Source: Phycisphaerae bacterium
Lineage (GTDB): Bacteria; Planctomycetota; Phycisphaerae; Sedimentisphaerales; SG8-4
Length of the DNA: 17,046 nt
Assembly (NCBI GenBank): GCA_030603035.1
Contig: JAUVYQ010000044.1
Coordinates: 1-17,046 of the forward strand
Direction of reading: 5' to 3'
The translations under genes were made by a program, and so were the position numbers. The notes beneath the pieces were generated by a model that saw only the letters and a program-made list of their open reading frames with translations, was not told the origin of the DNA and ran no database searches. This document shows positions 5,507 to 12,714 of the stretch, in pieces. Every line of letters begins with the position of its first letter. The first letter of the stretch is position 1.

Positions 5507-7539
5507 ATTTTTTCAATTTTGACAGCACATACCTTGTATTCGGGAATCTTGGCCACGGGGTCCACCGCAGGGTTGGTTAATACATTTGCTGCTGCCTCGC
5601 TAAAATGGAAAGGGACAAACACGGAACCTTCTTTTACCTTTTCTGTTACTAATGCTGATGTTTCTATTTCACCGCGTCTCGATGAAATTTTCACTCGGCT
5701 GCCCTTTTTTATTTTGAGTTTTTCAGCATCTTTCGGATTAATCTCGACGTAACCGGCAGGTACTTCTCTATCTAAAGTGGATGTTCGGCGGGTCATCGTG
5801 CCCGTGTGCCAATGCCAGTAGATTCTTCCTGTGCTAAGGACAAAATTATATTTGTCATCCGGAAGTTCGTCTGCCGCTGCATACGCACACGGCATAAAAG
5901 TGCCTTTGCCTTTGGCAAATTTGTCCTTATGCAGATAGGTAGTACCAGGGTGGTCTTTCGACGGACAGGGCCACTGCAAACCAAATGGGTCTAAACGGTC
6001 GTAGCTTATCCCTCCATAGATAGGGGTAAGTTGAGCTATTTCATCCATAATCTGAGAAGGATGACTATAATCCATTCCGTTGTACCCACAGCGCCGGGCT
6101 ATTTCAGATAAAATTTCCCAATCCGTCTTTGCCTCGCCCACGGGCTCAATGGCCTTGCGTATCCTCTCAACCCTGCGTTCGGTATTCGTGAACGTGCCAT
6201 CTTTCTCAGCAAAACTTCCAGCAGGTAGTATTACATCTGCATATTGTGCCGTATCTGATAGAAATATTTCATTGATAGCGAGAAATTCCAGCTTCTCCAG
6301 CGCCTTGCGAACATTATTTGAATCAGGGTCGCTGATAACGGGATTCTCGCCCATTATATACAGGCCTTTTATTTTGCCCTCTTGGGCCTTCTTGAAGATT
6401 TCGGTGACCGTAAGACCAGGCTTTGGCGGCAGGTTCTCGACTTGCCAGGCCTTCTCAAACTTAGCCCTTACCGCATCGTCTTTCACATCCTGATATCCCG
6501 AAAAGACGTTCGGCAGTGCACCAAGATCGCATGCCCCTTGAACATTATTCTGCCCCCTTAAGGGATTAACACCAGTGGAAGCAAACCCTACGTGAGCGGT
6601 TAGCATTGCAAGATTAGCCAGCGATTTAACATTATCTACACCTGTGGTGTGCTGTGTAATACCCATAGAGTAAACAATCATTGCCTTTTTACTTTCGGCA
6701 TAAAGCCTCGCTGCCTGGATGAGCAAATCACGGGGAATTTTTGTTATTTTCTCTACATACTCTGGTGTGTATTGCTCAACTGTTCTTTTTAATTCTTCAA
6801 AATTCTCTGTTCTTTCCTCTATATATTTTTGGTCATATAACCCCTCTTTAATTATTACATTCATCATCCCATTTATCCATGCAACATCAGTGCCATTGTC
6901 CTGGGCCATATAAATGGTTGCATATTTAGCAAGTTCGATTTTTCTTGGGTCAACAACAATCAGCCTGGCACCTCTATCATTGACGGCATTGATAATCCTT
7001 GAGCCTATCAGCGGATGCTGTTCGGTCGTATCTGAACCCGTAACTAAAAACAGGTCTGCATCCTCGAATTCGCTTATTGAATTTGTCATTGCGCCCGAAC
7101 CGAACGTTGCTGCCAGTCCTACTACTGTAGAAGCATGGCAGAGCCGGGCACAGTGGTCAACATTATTGGTCTTAAAAACGGCCCTGGCCAGCTTCATCAT
7201 AAGAAAATTCTCTTCATTCGTGGCCTTGGCTGAGCTTAGAAAGCCAAGGGCAGCCGGCCCGTATTTTTCTTTAATTTCCAGAAGTCTCCTGGAGACCATT
7301 TCCAGCGCTCTATTCCAGCTAACCTCTTTAAATCCACCATCGGATTTGATTAAAGGGACTTTGAGTCTATCTAACTTGTTGATAAATTCATAAGCGTTCC
7401 ATCCCTTCACACAAAGAGCGCCTTTTGAAACAGGATGATTTCTACTGGGATATGAACCAACAATCATTCCGTTCTCGGACTCAAGATATAAGCCACACCC
7501 ACAGCCGCAATATATACACGTTGTTAAGACTCTGGCCAT
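5503..7539 (-). CDS. fdhA: Molybdopterin formate dehydrogenase, catalytic subunit (Cys form)
   Basis: A 678-aa Mo/W-bis-MGD oxidoreductase interconverting formate and CO2; in a Wood-Ljungdahl setting it would supply formate from CO2. The N-terminal [4Fe-4S] site is C8-C11-C15-C43. The active site reads ARLCHAS with C134 and H135, where many formate dehydrogenases have selenocysteine; the codon is TGC. MGITQHTTG (292-300) and PLRGQNNVQGACD (326-338, R328) are formate dehydrogenase hallmarks separating it from nitrate reductases. The C-terminal domain (from about 560) is the usual molydopterin-binding barrel. The length fits the FdhF type without extra ferredoxin domains. The ATG at 7539 has AAAGGAAG about 8 bases upstream. 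It heads a coupled three-gene set with HydB- and HydG-like subunits, 257 bp after metF, with a transposase relic in the gap. Confidence 0.9.
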   Translation of the reverse strand: MARVLTTCIYCGCGCGLYLESENGMIVGSYPSRNHPVSKGALCVKGWNAYEFINKLDRLKVPLIKSDGGFKEVSWNRALEMVSRRLLEIKEKYGPAALGFLSSAKATNEENFLMMKLARAVFKTNNVDHCARLCHASTVVGLAATFGSGAMTNSISEFEDADLFLVTGSDTTEQHPLIGSRIINAVNDRGARLIVVDPRKIELAKYATIYMAQDNGTDVAWINGMMNVIIKEGLYDQKYIEERTENFEELKRTVEQYTPEYVEKITKIPRDLLIQAARLYAESKKAMIVYSMGITQHTTGVDNVKSLANLAMLTAHVGFASTGVNPLRGQNNVQGACDLGALPNVFSGYQDVKDDAVRAKFEKAWQVENLPPKPGLTVTEIFKKAQEGKIKGLYIMGENPVISDPDSNNVRKALEKLEFLAINEIFLSDTAQYADVILPAGSFAEKDGTFTNTERRVERIRKAIEPVGEAKTDWEILSEIARRCGYNGMDYSHPSQIMDEIAQLTPIYGGISYDRLDPFGLQWPCPSKDHPGTTYLHKDKFAKGKGTFMPCAYAAADELPDDKYNFVLSTGRIYWHWHTGTMTRRTSTLDREVPAGYVEINPKDAEKLKIKKGSRVKISSRRGEIETSALVTEKVKEGSVFVPFHFSEAAANVLTNPAVDPVAKIPEYKVCAVKIEKI

Positions 7540-7597
7540 ATAAATTTCTTCCTTTAGCCTACGGATTGAAATTCTTATGTGGTTATTTTATCAAATA

Positions 7598-7783
7598 CTA
7601 TACGCCACAGCTTCTACCAAAATACACATCAGGTATAACATTACCTAATGCTTCATGATATCGAACTGAATTGTAATATGCAATGAATCTTTCGAACTCG
7701 CCACAGAGTTTCCCCGTCTTTGGTCTTATTGGTGCCATTCCAAACTTGCTGATATGAGACAGTGACTGTTCTGTCAGCTTTGT
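7598..7783 (-). pseudogene. IS transposase C-terminal fragment (rve/IS3- or IS481-like)
   Basis: An open frame of 61 codons without a start, bounded by a TAA upstream (7784-7786) and ending at TAG (7598-7600). It reads through [19 protein letters not shown] and PDVYFGR, the typical C-terminus of DDE integrase-core transposases ([FI]xxYYNxxRyHexLGNxTPxDVYfGR). The upstream [10 protein letters not shown] resembles the HPQTxGK motif before the catalytic Glu region, but the segment between the two is shortened and the DDE core is absent. So this is a dead remnant, not an element able to move. It fills most of the metF-fdhA gap and marks a past insertion at the junction of the two modules. Confidence 0.7.
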
Positions 7784-7796
7784 TTAGTTTTGGCCA

Positions 7797-8672
7797 TTAT
7801 AACCCGGCCATTTCCAAAACGGCAGCTACATGCCGCTCCCACCCCAAAGCCATAATATGAATTCCCTGACACAAACCCTTCAGCTCTCTAATCAGACGCG
7901 CAGAGATTTCCAGGCTCTTTTCGACTCTTTTTTCTTTCCCCACACTGGCCAACTCATCAATAATCGCGTCAGGAACATAAACTCCTGCGACATTTGCGTT
8001 CATAAACTTTGCCATAGCGGGCGATTTCAAAAACACAATTCCTGCCATAACAGGTACCTTCAGATGCTCGACCTTTTCACAAAAGTTAGCAAACTTGTCC
8101 ACTTCATAAACTGCCTGGGTCTGGAAGAACTCCGCCCCGGCTTCAATCTTTTTCTCCATCTTTATAATCTGTGGTTCCAGCGGCTCTGCGCCCGGATTCA
8201 CCGTTGCTCCCAGGGCAAATTGCGGCGGCTGACCTTCTAAATCGTTCCCCGCCATATCTTTGCCGTTCATTAACCCCTTGACTGCCGATAGAAGCTGTAC
8301 CGAATCCAAATCGAACACAGGCATCGCCTCAGGATGGTCACCCAATTGTGGATGGTCCCCGGTAAGGCACAATAGATTCTCAATACCCAAGACCGCGGCA
8401 CTTAAAACGTCCGACTGCAAACCAAGACGATTCCTGTCCCGGCAGGTAAGCTGCATAATGGGCTCGAAGTCTTTCTCCTTTAAAAGACGGCAGGTCGCCA
8501 TTGAGCCAACCCTCAATACTGAGCTTTGCAAATCAGTAACATTGAAAGCATCGATTTTGCTCCGTAAGGGCTCCAATTCGTCTATCACTTTTTCGACTTC
8601 TATACCCTTAGGCGGCCCAACCTCACAGGTAATTACGAATTTGCCTTCTTTAAAGCGCTCAGTAAGTTTCAT
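7797..8672 (-). CDS. metF: Methylene-tetrahydrofolate reductase, catalytic subunit
   Basis: A 291-aa TIM-barrel flavoprotein reducing 5,10-methylene-THF to 5-methyl-THF, the last step of the methyl branch. ITCEVGPPKG (14-23) carries the catalytic-type glutamate E17, FNVTDLQ (43-49) follows, and LCLTGDHP is the conserved TGD motif that contacts the flavin. QTQAVYEVDKF and the GIVFLKSP-type strand fit the rest of the barrel. The length matches bacterial MetF. The ATG has AAGGAG about 11 bases upstream. It follows metV by 63 bp, the standard acetogen pairing in which MetV supplies iron-sulfur and zinc sites. No HdrA, MvhD or RnfC2 is adjacent; instead a [NiFe] hydrogenase precedes metV. Its 3' side is followed by the transposase relic. 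Confidence 0.92.
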   Translation of the reverse strand: MKLTERFKEGKFVITCEVGPPKGIEVEKVIDELEPLRSKIDAFNVTDLQSSVLRVGSMATCRLLKEKDFEPIMQLTCRDRNRLGLQSDVLSAAVLGIENLLCLTGDHPQLGDHPEAMPVFDLDSVQLLSAVKGLMNGKDMAGNDLEGQPPQFALGATVNPGAEPLEPQIIKMEKKIEAGAEFFQTQAVYEVDKFANFCEKVEHLKVPVMAGIVFLKSPAMAKFMNANVAGVYVPDAIIDELASVGKEKRVEKSLEISARLIRELKGLCQGIHIMALGWERHVAAVLEMAGL

Positions 8673-8735
8673 ATTTCAAATATCTCCTTATTCTCGCAAA
8701 TCCCGCACGGGCTCCATCGGACACTTGGGTCCTCT

Positions 8736-9401
8736 TTACTTTTCTATGTCATAAAATGATGTTTCTCGCAAGTCCTTGGAAGGTAACATCTTACTGTGGT
8801 CTCTGGGCTTGTGGAATTTCTTTAGATTTTCTAATCGCCCTATCTTTTCCAGCCGTTCATAAATCAACTGCCAGCCGCAATCTTTCTCCGAGTCAACTTC
8901 GCACTTGCCATCTTGCGCCCCGCCACAAGGCCCATTAAGCAGACTTTTGGCACAAAAAGTGATTGGGCAGATACCCCCGGTGTAATCCAAAGCGCAATCC
9001 CCGCATGCCTGGCATCGCTCATCCGACGGCCAAAGCCCCTGTAATCCACCAAGGGACACCGTATTTGCTGCAGGGTGTACAACCTTATTTACAACCTTTG
9101 AGACCACCTGCACCCCGACTCCACAAGTCAACACCAGGATAGAATCCGCTTCCTCGATCTTGTCCATTTCTCTGGCGAGCCTCGTGGCCACCAACACCTT
9201 ATTGCAGAGAAAATCCACCAAAGCTGTGCCTGTCAGGTTCTTGCCTGCTTTTTCCAGCTCGGCTTTTATTGTCGAAAGTGCCTTTTCCCCGCCGGTTTCG
9301 CAGACTTCCGCACAACCATTGCAAGCCAGCAGGAAGATATTCTTTTCGGCGCCGAGCGACTCCAGCACTTCCTCTGTTGGTTTATTTTGAGTGAATAGCA
9401 T
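8736..9401 (-). CDS. metV: Methylene-THF reductase partner, Fe-S/Zn protein MetV
   Basis: A 221-aa cysteine-rich protein of the MetV (MTHFR C-terminal domain) family that binds MetF and relays electrons to its flavin in acetogens. I start at the ATG at 9401, which has GAGG 9 bases upstream and gives the usual short N-terminus (MLFTQNKPTEEVLESL); a TTG at 9428 would add nine residues. N-terminal cysteines are C27, C30, C34 and C93. The C-terminal module has C130, C133, C136, C145, C150, C159, C167 and C175, including NGPCGG (156-161), a MetV signature. The gene lies 23 bp after the hydrogenase large-subunit stop and before metF. It thus bridges the two, which makes the hydrogenase a candidate electron donor; that is an inference from gene order. 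Confidence 0.88.
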   Translation of the reverse strand: MLFTQNKPTEEVLESLGAEKNIFLLACNGCAEVCETGGEKALSTIKAELEKAGKNLTGTALVDFLCNKVLVATRLAREMDKIEEADSILVLTCGVGVQVVSKVVNKVVHPAANTVSLGGLQGLWPSDERCQACGDCALDYTGGICPITFCAKSLLNGPCGGAQDGKCEVDSEKDCGWQLIYERLEKIGRLENLKKFHKPRDHSKMLPSKDLRETSFYDIEK

Positions 9402-9424
9402 CTTCAATTTCCTCAAGTACCATA

Positions 9425-10909
9425 TCAAACAACTCTAAAGACCCCTAATTCGCTTCCTCGCCAGTCAAGTAAATGAACCGAGCAGGCCAGACACGGGTCA
9501 AACGCCCGCACAATTCGGACGAGCTCAAAGGGATTATCTTTGTCCTTGACCTTCGTGCCTATCAATGCCTGCTCCAATGCTCCGGGCTGGTCTTTATCAT
9601 CTTTCGGTGAAGCATTCCAGGCCGTCGGCGTGATGACCTGATACCGGTCAATTTTCTTGTCCTTGATGGTTATCCAGTGTCCCAGTGCGCCTCGTGGGGC
9701 TTCGGTTAAACCGGTACCTTCGTCCTCATCAGGAATCTCACTCTCGGTGATTGTCGGCTCATCAGGCTTTAGTGCTGTGAGCCAGTCGACCATAGCGTCG
9801 GCGACCATTTTGGTTTCCAGAGCCCTTGCTGCGTGTCGGCCAAGGACAGAATACAAAGCATCAACGCCGACACCGAATTCACCGAGGACAGAATCAACCA
9901 ACTTCTTCGTCACTGCATGGCCCTGTACATAATTGCTTACCATTCGTGCCAGAGGCCCAAGCTCGCAGACCTTGCCTTTATACCGCGGAGACTTGATAAA
10001 TGAATATGCTTCTTTCTTTTTAAGCTCCGGCTTTGTTTCACCTTGGGCAGGGTTTTTCCCTGAACTGGAATCTACATACCAGGAATGCTTTACATCCTCC
10101 GTGATATTCTCCTTGGCAAACGGCTCAAGCTGCAAATCCGGGGAAACAACACCGCTTTTGAATAGCTGGTCTGCTGGCAAATCAAACCCGCCATAAGCAA
10201 GAAGCCTTTTACAGCCTTTACCAATCTCGAAATAGTCGCTGTAGGCTTTTGCTACAGCTATCACGTCTGAAATATAGACATTATCAATAAAGTCGCGTAT
10301 TTCATTCAATCGCCACAGAAAATTAGTTATTTTGTCCTCGGTGAGCTGTTCGGTAACTCCACCGGGGACAATGCCAACATTGTGCGGCATCTTTCCGCCG
10401 AAAATCGAAAGCATCTCCTGACATTTGCGTCTGATATCCAGCGCTCTTACATAATGGTTCACCAATTCAGCGTTTGCCTCACCGCTCACGCGATAATCAC
10501 CCTCGTATCGCGGCACAAAAGGCGCCAAGTCACCCAGCACGCCAGCCGCATCGACGTAGTCCAGCGCCGCAAGGTGGTAGAAGTGCAGGATGTGTGACTG
10601 GAGGAAGTTCGAGCCAAAGATAAGATTGCGTATGAGCTTTGCGTTGTTCGGGATTTTATCAGTTAAACCAAACGCCTCGTCAAGACACAGAGCCGATGCT
10701 GTCGCATGAGCGGTTGGGCAGACGCCGCAGATTCGCTGGGTCAGGCGATTCGCATCGCGTGGGTCCCTACCCTGCAGAATTATCTCGAAACCCCGAAAAA
10801 GGGTCCCGGCACTTTTAGCGTCTTTCACCACGCCATCGTCTATCACAGCTTCAATAGCCATGTGACCCTCTATCCTGGTTATAGGGTCAATCTTTATTTT
10901 TGTGACCAT
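9425..10909 (-). CDS. [NiFe] hydrogenase large subunit
   Basis: A 494-aa catalytic subunit that oxidises or produces H2 at a Ni-Fe site. The N-terminal motif RICGVC (59-64) gives C61 and C64. The C-terminal motif DPCLACSVH (471-479) gives C473, C476 and H479. Fifteen residues (from LLDWRG) follow H479 and should be removed by a maturation endopeptidase, which is not in this window. GTLFRGFEIILQGRDPRDA (35-53) and the DPCxACSVH ending are group-1-like rather than F420-reducing or bidirectional types. The ATG overlaps the small-subunit gene by 16 bases and has GAGGAG 5 bases upstream. The gene is followed 23 bp later by metV. No cytochrome b anchor gene is seen, consistent with a cytoplasmic enzyme. 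Confidence 0.9.
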   Translation of the reverse strand: MVTKIKIDPITRIEGHMAIEAVIDDGVVKDAKSAGTLFRGFEIILQGRDPRDANRLTQRICGVCPTAHATASALCLDEAFGLTDKIPNNAKLIRNLIFGSNFLQSHILHFYHLAALDYVDAAGVLGDLAPFVPRYEGDYRVSGEANAELVNHYVRALDIRRKCQEMLSIFGGKMPHNVGIVPGGVTEQLTEDKITNFLWRLNEIRDFIDNVYISDVIAVAKAYSDYFEIGKGCKRLLAYGGFDLPADQLFKSGVVSPDLQLEPFAKENITEDVKHSWYVDSSSGKNPAQGETKPELKKKEAYSFIKSPRYKGKVCELGPLARMVSNYVQGHAVTKKLVDSVLGEFGVGVDALYSVLGRHAARALETKMVADAMVDWLTALKPDEPTITESEIPDEDEGTGLTEAPRGALGHWITIKDKKIDRYQVITPTAWNASPKDDKDQPGALEQALIGTKVKDKDNPFELVRIVRAFDPCLACSVHLLDWRGSELGVFRVV

Positions 10910-11760
10910 ATCAGCTCCTCGAAAGTAATCTTCTCATACATTGGCGACGTGCCATCCGGGAATTCCGGCTCAACGCACCCAAGACAGGGCGAACCCGCCT
11001 TGACACACCAGTTCACGCCGTTATTCCACTGTCTCAAAGGGCAATCAGCATAAGTGTAATGGCCCTTGCAGCCTAATTTATAAAGACAGCCTGCGTCGCC
11101 TAACTTCTCAGCGAATTTACCCTTATCAAAGTCCGCCCGTCTGGGGCAGTTCTCGTGAATTAACTGCCCATAGAAAAGCTTTGGCCGAGCTAGGTCGTCC
11201 AAATCCAGGGCCTGCACTCCTGAAAACAGAATCACAGATATTGTCCCTGTAAACCACTCCGGGTGCAGGGGACAACCGGGAAGATTTACCACCGGCGTCC
11301 CAATCCCTTTTTCATTAAAGACCATCTTAACGCCCTTGCACAAAGTGGGATTAGGTTTCGCCGCCGGTATTCCACCGTAGGCAGCACAGGTGCCAAGCGC
11401 AATCACCAGCATTGCATTTTTCCCAAGTTCTTCAACACTTTGCAGAATGGTCAGATGCTTGCCGCCTTTCTCACCAATGCTGCCGTAGATGCCGCCCTCA
11501 GCGGTGGGAATTGCTCCTTCCACAACTAATATGTAGCCTCCCTTGACGTTCTTTTCGGTGTTCTTCAAAACCTCAATGACCGGCTCCCCCTGGCCAGCCA
11601 TTATTGTTGCGTGGAACAACAAATTAAGTTGATGGCCGGGTACCAGCTCGTCCAGCAAAAGATTCTGGATTCTGGGGCTTACCGCATTCAAAACAGATAC
11701 CGAACAGCCCGTACAACCTGCTCCTTGCAACCAAATTACCGGATATTTTTTGGTAGCCAC
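10894..11760 (-). CDS. [NiFe] hydrogenase small subunit, no Tat signal
   Basis: A 288-aa electron-transfer subunit with three iron-sulfur sites. Proximal ligands are C16, C19 (GCTGC), C125 and C163. The distal site has H202, C205, C225 and C231. The medial site has C240, C259 and C262, plus C252 in NWCVKAG where group 1 enzymes usually have proline (NWPVEAG); this predicts a medial [4Fe-4S] rather than [3Fe-4S] cluster. The protein starts directly with the mature-type sequence (KKYPVIWLQGAGCTGC). It lacks the long twin-arginine peptide of membrane-bound group 1 enzymes, so the complex should stay in the cytoplasm. The start is GTG with AAAGGA about 7 bases upstream. The gene follows folD by 12 bp and overlaps the large-subunit gene, so it sits in the middle of the folate-branch operon. 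Confidence 0.88.
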   Translation of the reverse strand: MATKKYPVIWLQGAGCTGCSVSVLNAVSPRIQNLLLDELVPGHQLNLLFHATIMAGQGEPVIEVLKNTEKNVKGGYILVVEGAIPTAEGGIYGSIGEKGGKHLTILQSVEELGKNAMLVIALGTCAAYGGIPAAKPNPTLCKGVKMVFNEKGIGTPVVNLPGCPLHPEWFTGTISVILFSGVQALDLDDLARPKLFYGQLIHENCPRRADFDKGKFAEKLGDAGCLYKLGCKGHYTYADCPLRQWNNGVNWCVKAGSPCLGCVEPEFPDGTSPMYEKITFEELIWSQK

Positions 11761-11772
11761 TTCTGTTCCTTT

Positions 11773-12663
11773 CTATGTAACAATACCGGCGGCTCTTTTG
11801 GCCGATTCCACCGTGTTATAAAGCAGCATAGTTATTGTCATTGGGCCTACCCCGCCCGGCACAGGAGTAATAAGTGAGGCCTTTTCCTTCACCGCTTCGA
11901 AATCCACATCGCCCACAAGGCGATAACCTTTCTTTTTCGTTGCATCCTCGACGCGGTTGACACCTACATCAATCACTACTACACCCTCTTTTACCATATC
12001 TGCCGTAATCGTATTGGGCCGACCGGCGGCAGCGATGAGAATATCCGCCTGCCGTGTCTGATGAGCAAGGTCCTTGGTGCGGGTATGGCAGACTGTAACC
12101 GTAGCGTTTCGGTTGGGTTGTTTTTGAATAAGCATATTAGCCAGGGGCTTGCCCACGATATTGCTTCGCCCCACGATTACCACGTTAGCCCCCTCAATGG
12201 TTACCCCGCTGCGAATTAGTAGTTGAATCACGCCGTGCGGCGTACATGGTAGAAACCCCTTTTCACCTACGATCATTTTGCCGACATTCATCGGATGAAA
12301 CCCATCGACGTCCTTGGCAGGGTCAATTGTCAAAAGCACCTCGGCCTCATTAAGAGCTTTGGGCAAAGGTAACTGTACTAAAATGCCGTTGATTTTCGGG
12401 TCGTTGTTCATCTTCTCGACCAGCGCTATCAAATCTTCCTGCGAGGTGTCAGCGGGCAGGCGGTTATCATCGGAATAAATCCCTATTTCTTCGCACGTAC
12501 GCTCTTTTGCCGTAACATAGGATTTCGAGGCGGGGTCCTCGCCGACCAAGATAACTCCCAGGCCGGGCACAATGCCCTGTTCTTTGAGTTTGGCCACTTC
12601 AGTTTTTAGTTCTGCCCGCATATCCGCGGCCACTTGTTTGCCATCTATAATTTGTGCTGTCAT
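11773..12663 (-). CDS. folD: Bifunctional methylene-THF dehydrogenase/methenyl-THF cyclohydrolase
   Basis: A 296-aa FolD that dehydrates formyl-THF to methenyl-THF and reduces that to methylene-THF with NAD(P)H; no separate fchA is seen here. Y49 and K53 (SYVTAK) are the catalytic pair. LVQLPLP, the PCTPHGV loop, the nucleotide-binding GRSNIVGKPLANML and TPVPGGVGPMTI are all intact. I prefer the ATG at 12663, because GGGAG lies about 9 bases upstream; the ATG at 12669 would leave only 3. The 51-bp gap to fhs consists largely of a dispersed mini-repeat. Only 12 bp separate folD from the hydrogenase small subunit, so one transcript is likely. Confidence 0.95.
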   Translation of the reverse strand: MTAQIIDGKQVAADMRAELKTEVAKLKEQGIVPGLGVILVGEDPASKSYVTAKERTCEEIGIYSDDNRLPADTSQEDLIALVEKMNNDPKINGILVQLPLPKALNEAEVLLTIDPAKDVDGFHPMNVGKMIVGEKGFLPCTPHGVIQLLIRSGVTIEGANVVIVGRSNIVGKPLANMLIQKQPNRNATVTVCHTRTKDLAHQTRQADILIAAAGRPNTITADMVKEGVVVIDVGVNRVEDATKKKGYRLVGDVDFEAVKEKASLITPVPGGVGPMTITMLLYNTVESAKRAAGIVT

Positions 12664-12677
12664 CAGCATTTACTCCC

Positions 12678-12709
12678 TTCGTATTGCGTGTGTCGTATTG
12701 CGTATTCCG
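12678..12709 (+). repeat. Dispersed ATTGCGTAT-type mini-repeat, copy B
   Basis: This fills most of the 51-bp fhs-folD spacer and matches 362-393 at 27 of 32 positions. Its left end abuts the folD Shine-Dalgarno sequence. A shorter relative (ATATTGCGTATCTGG) lies near 14627-14641 between acsE and fhs. Confidence 0.6.
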
Positions 12710-12714
12710 GCCGA

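Noticed and set aside
7130..7150. Selenocysteine site in FdhA
   Set aside because: The active-site codon is TGC (Cys134) in ARLCHAS, so no in-frame TGA or SECIS element is needed.
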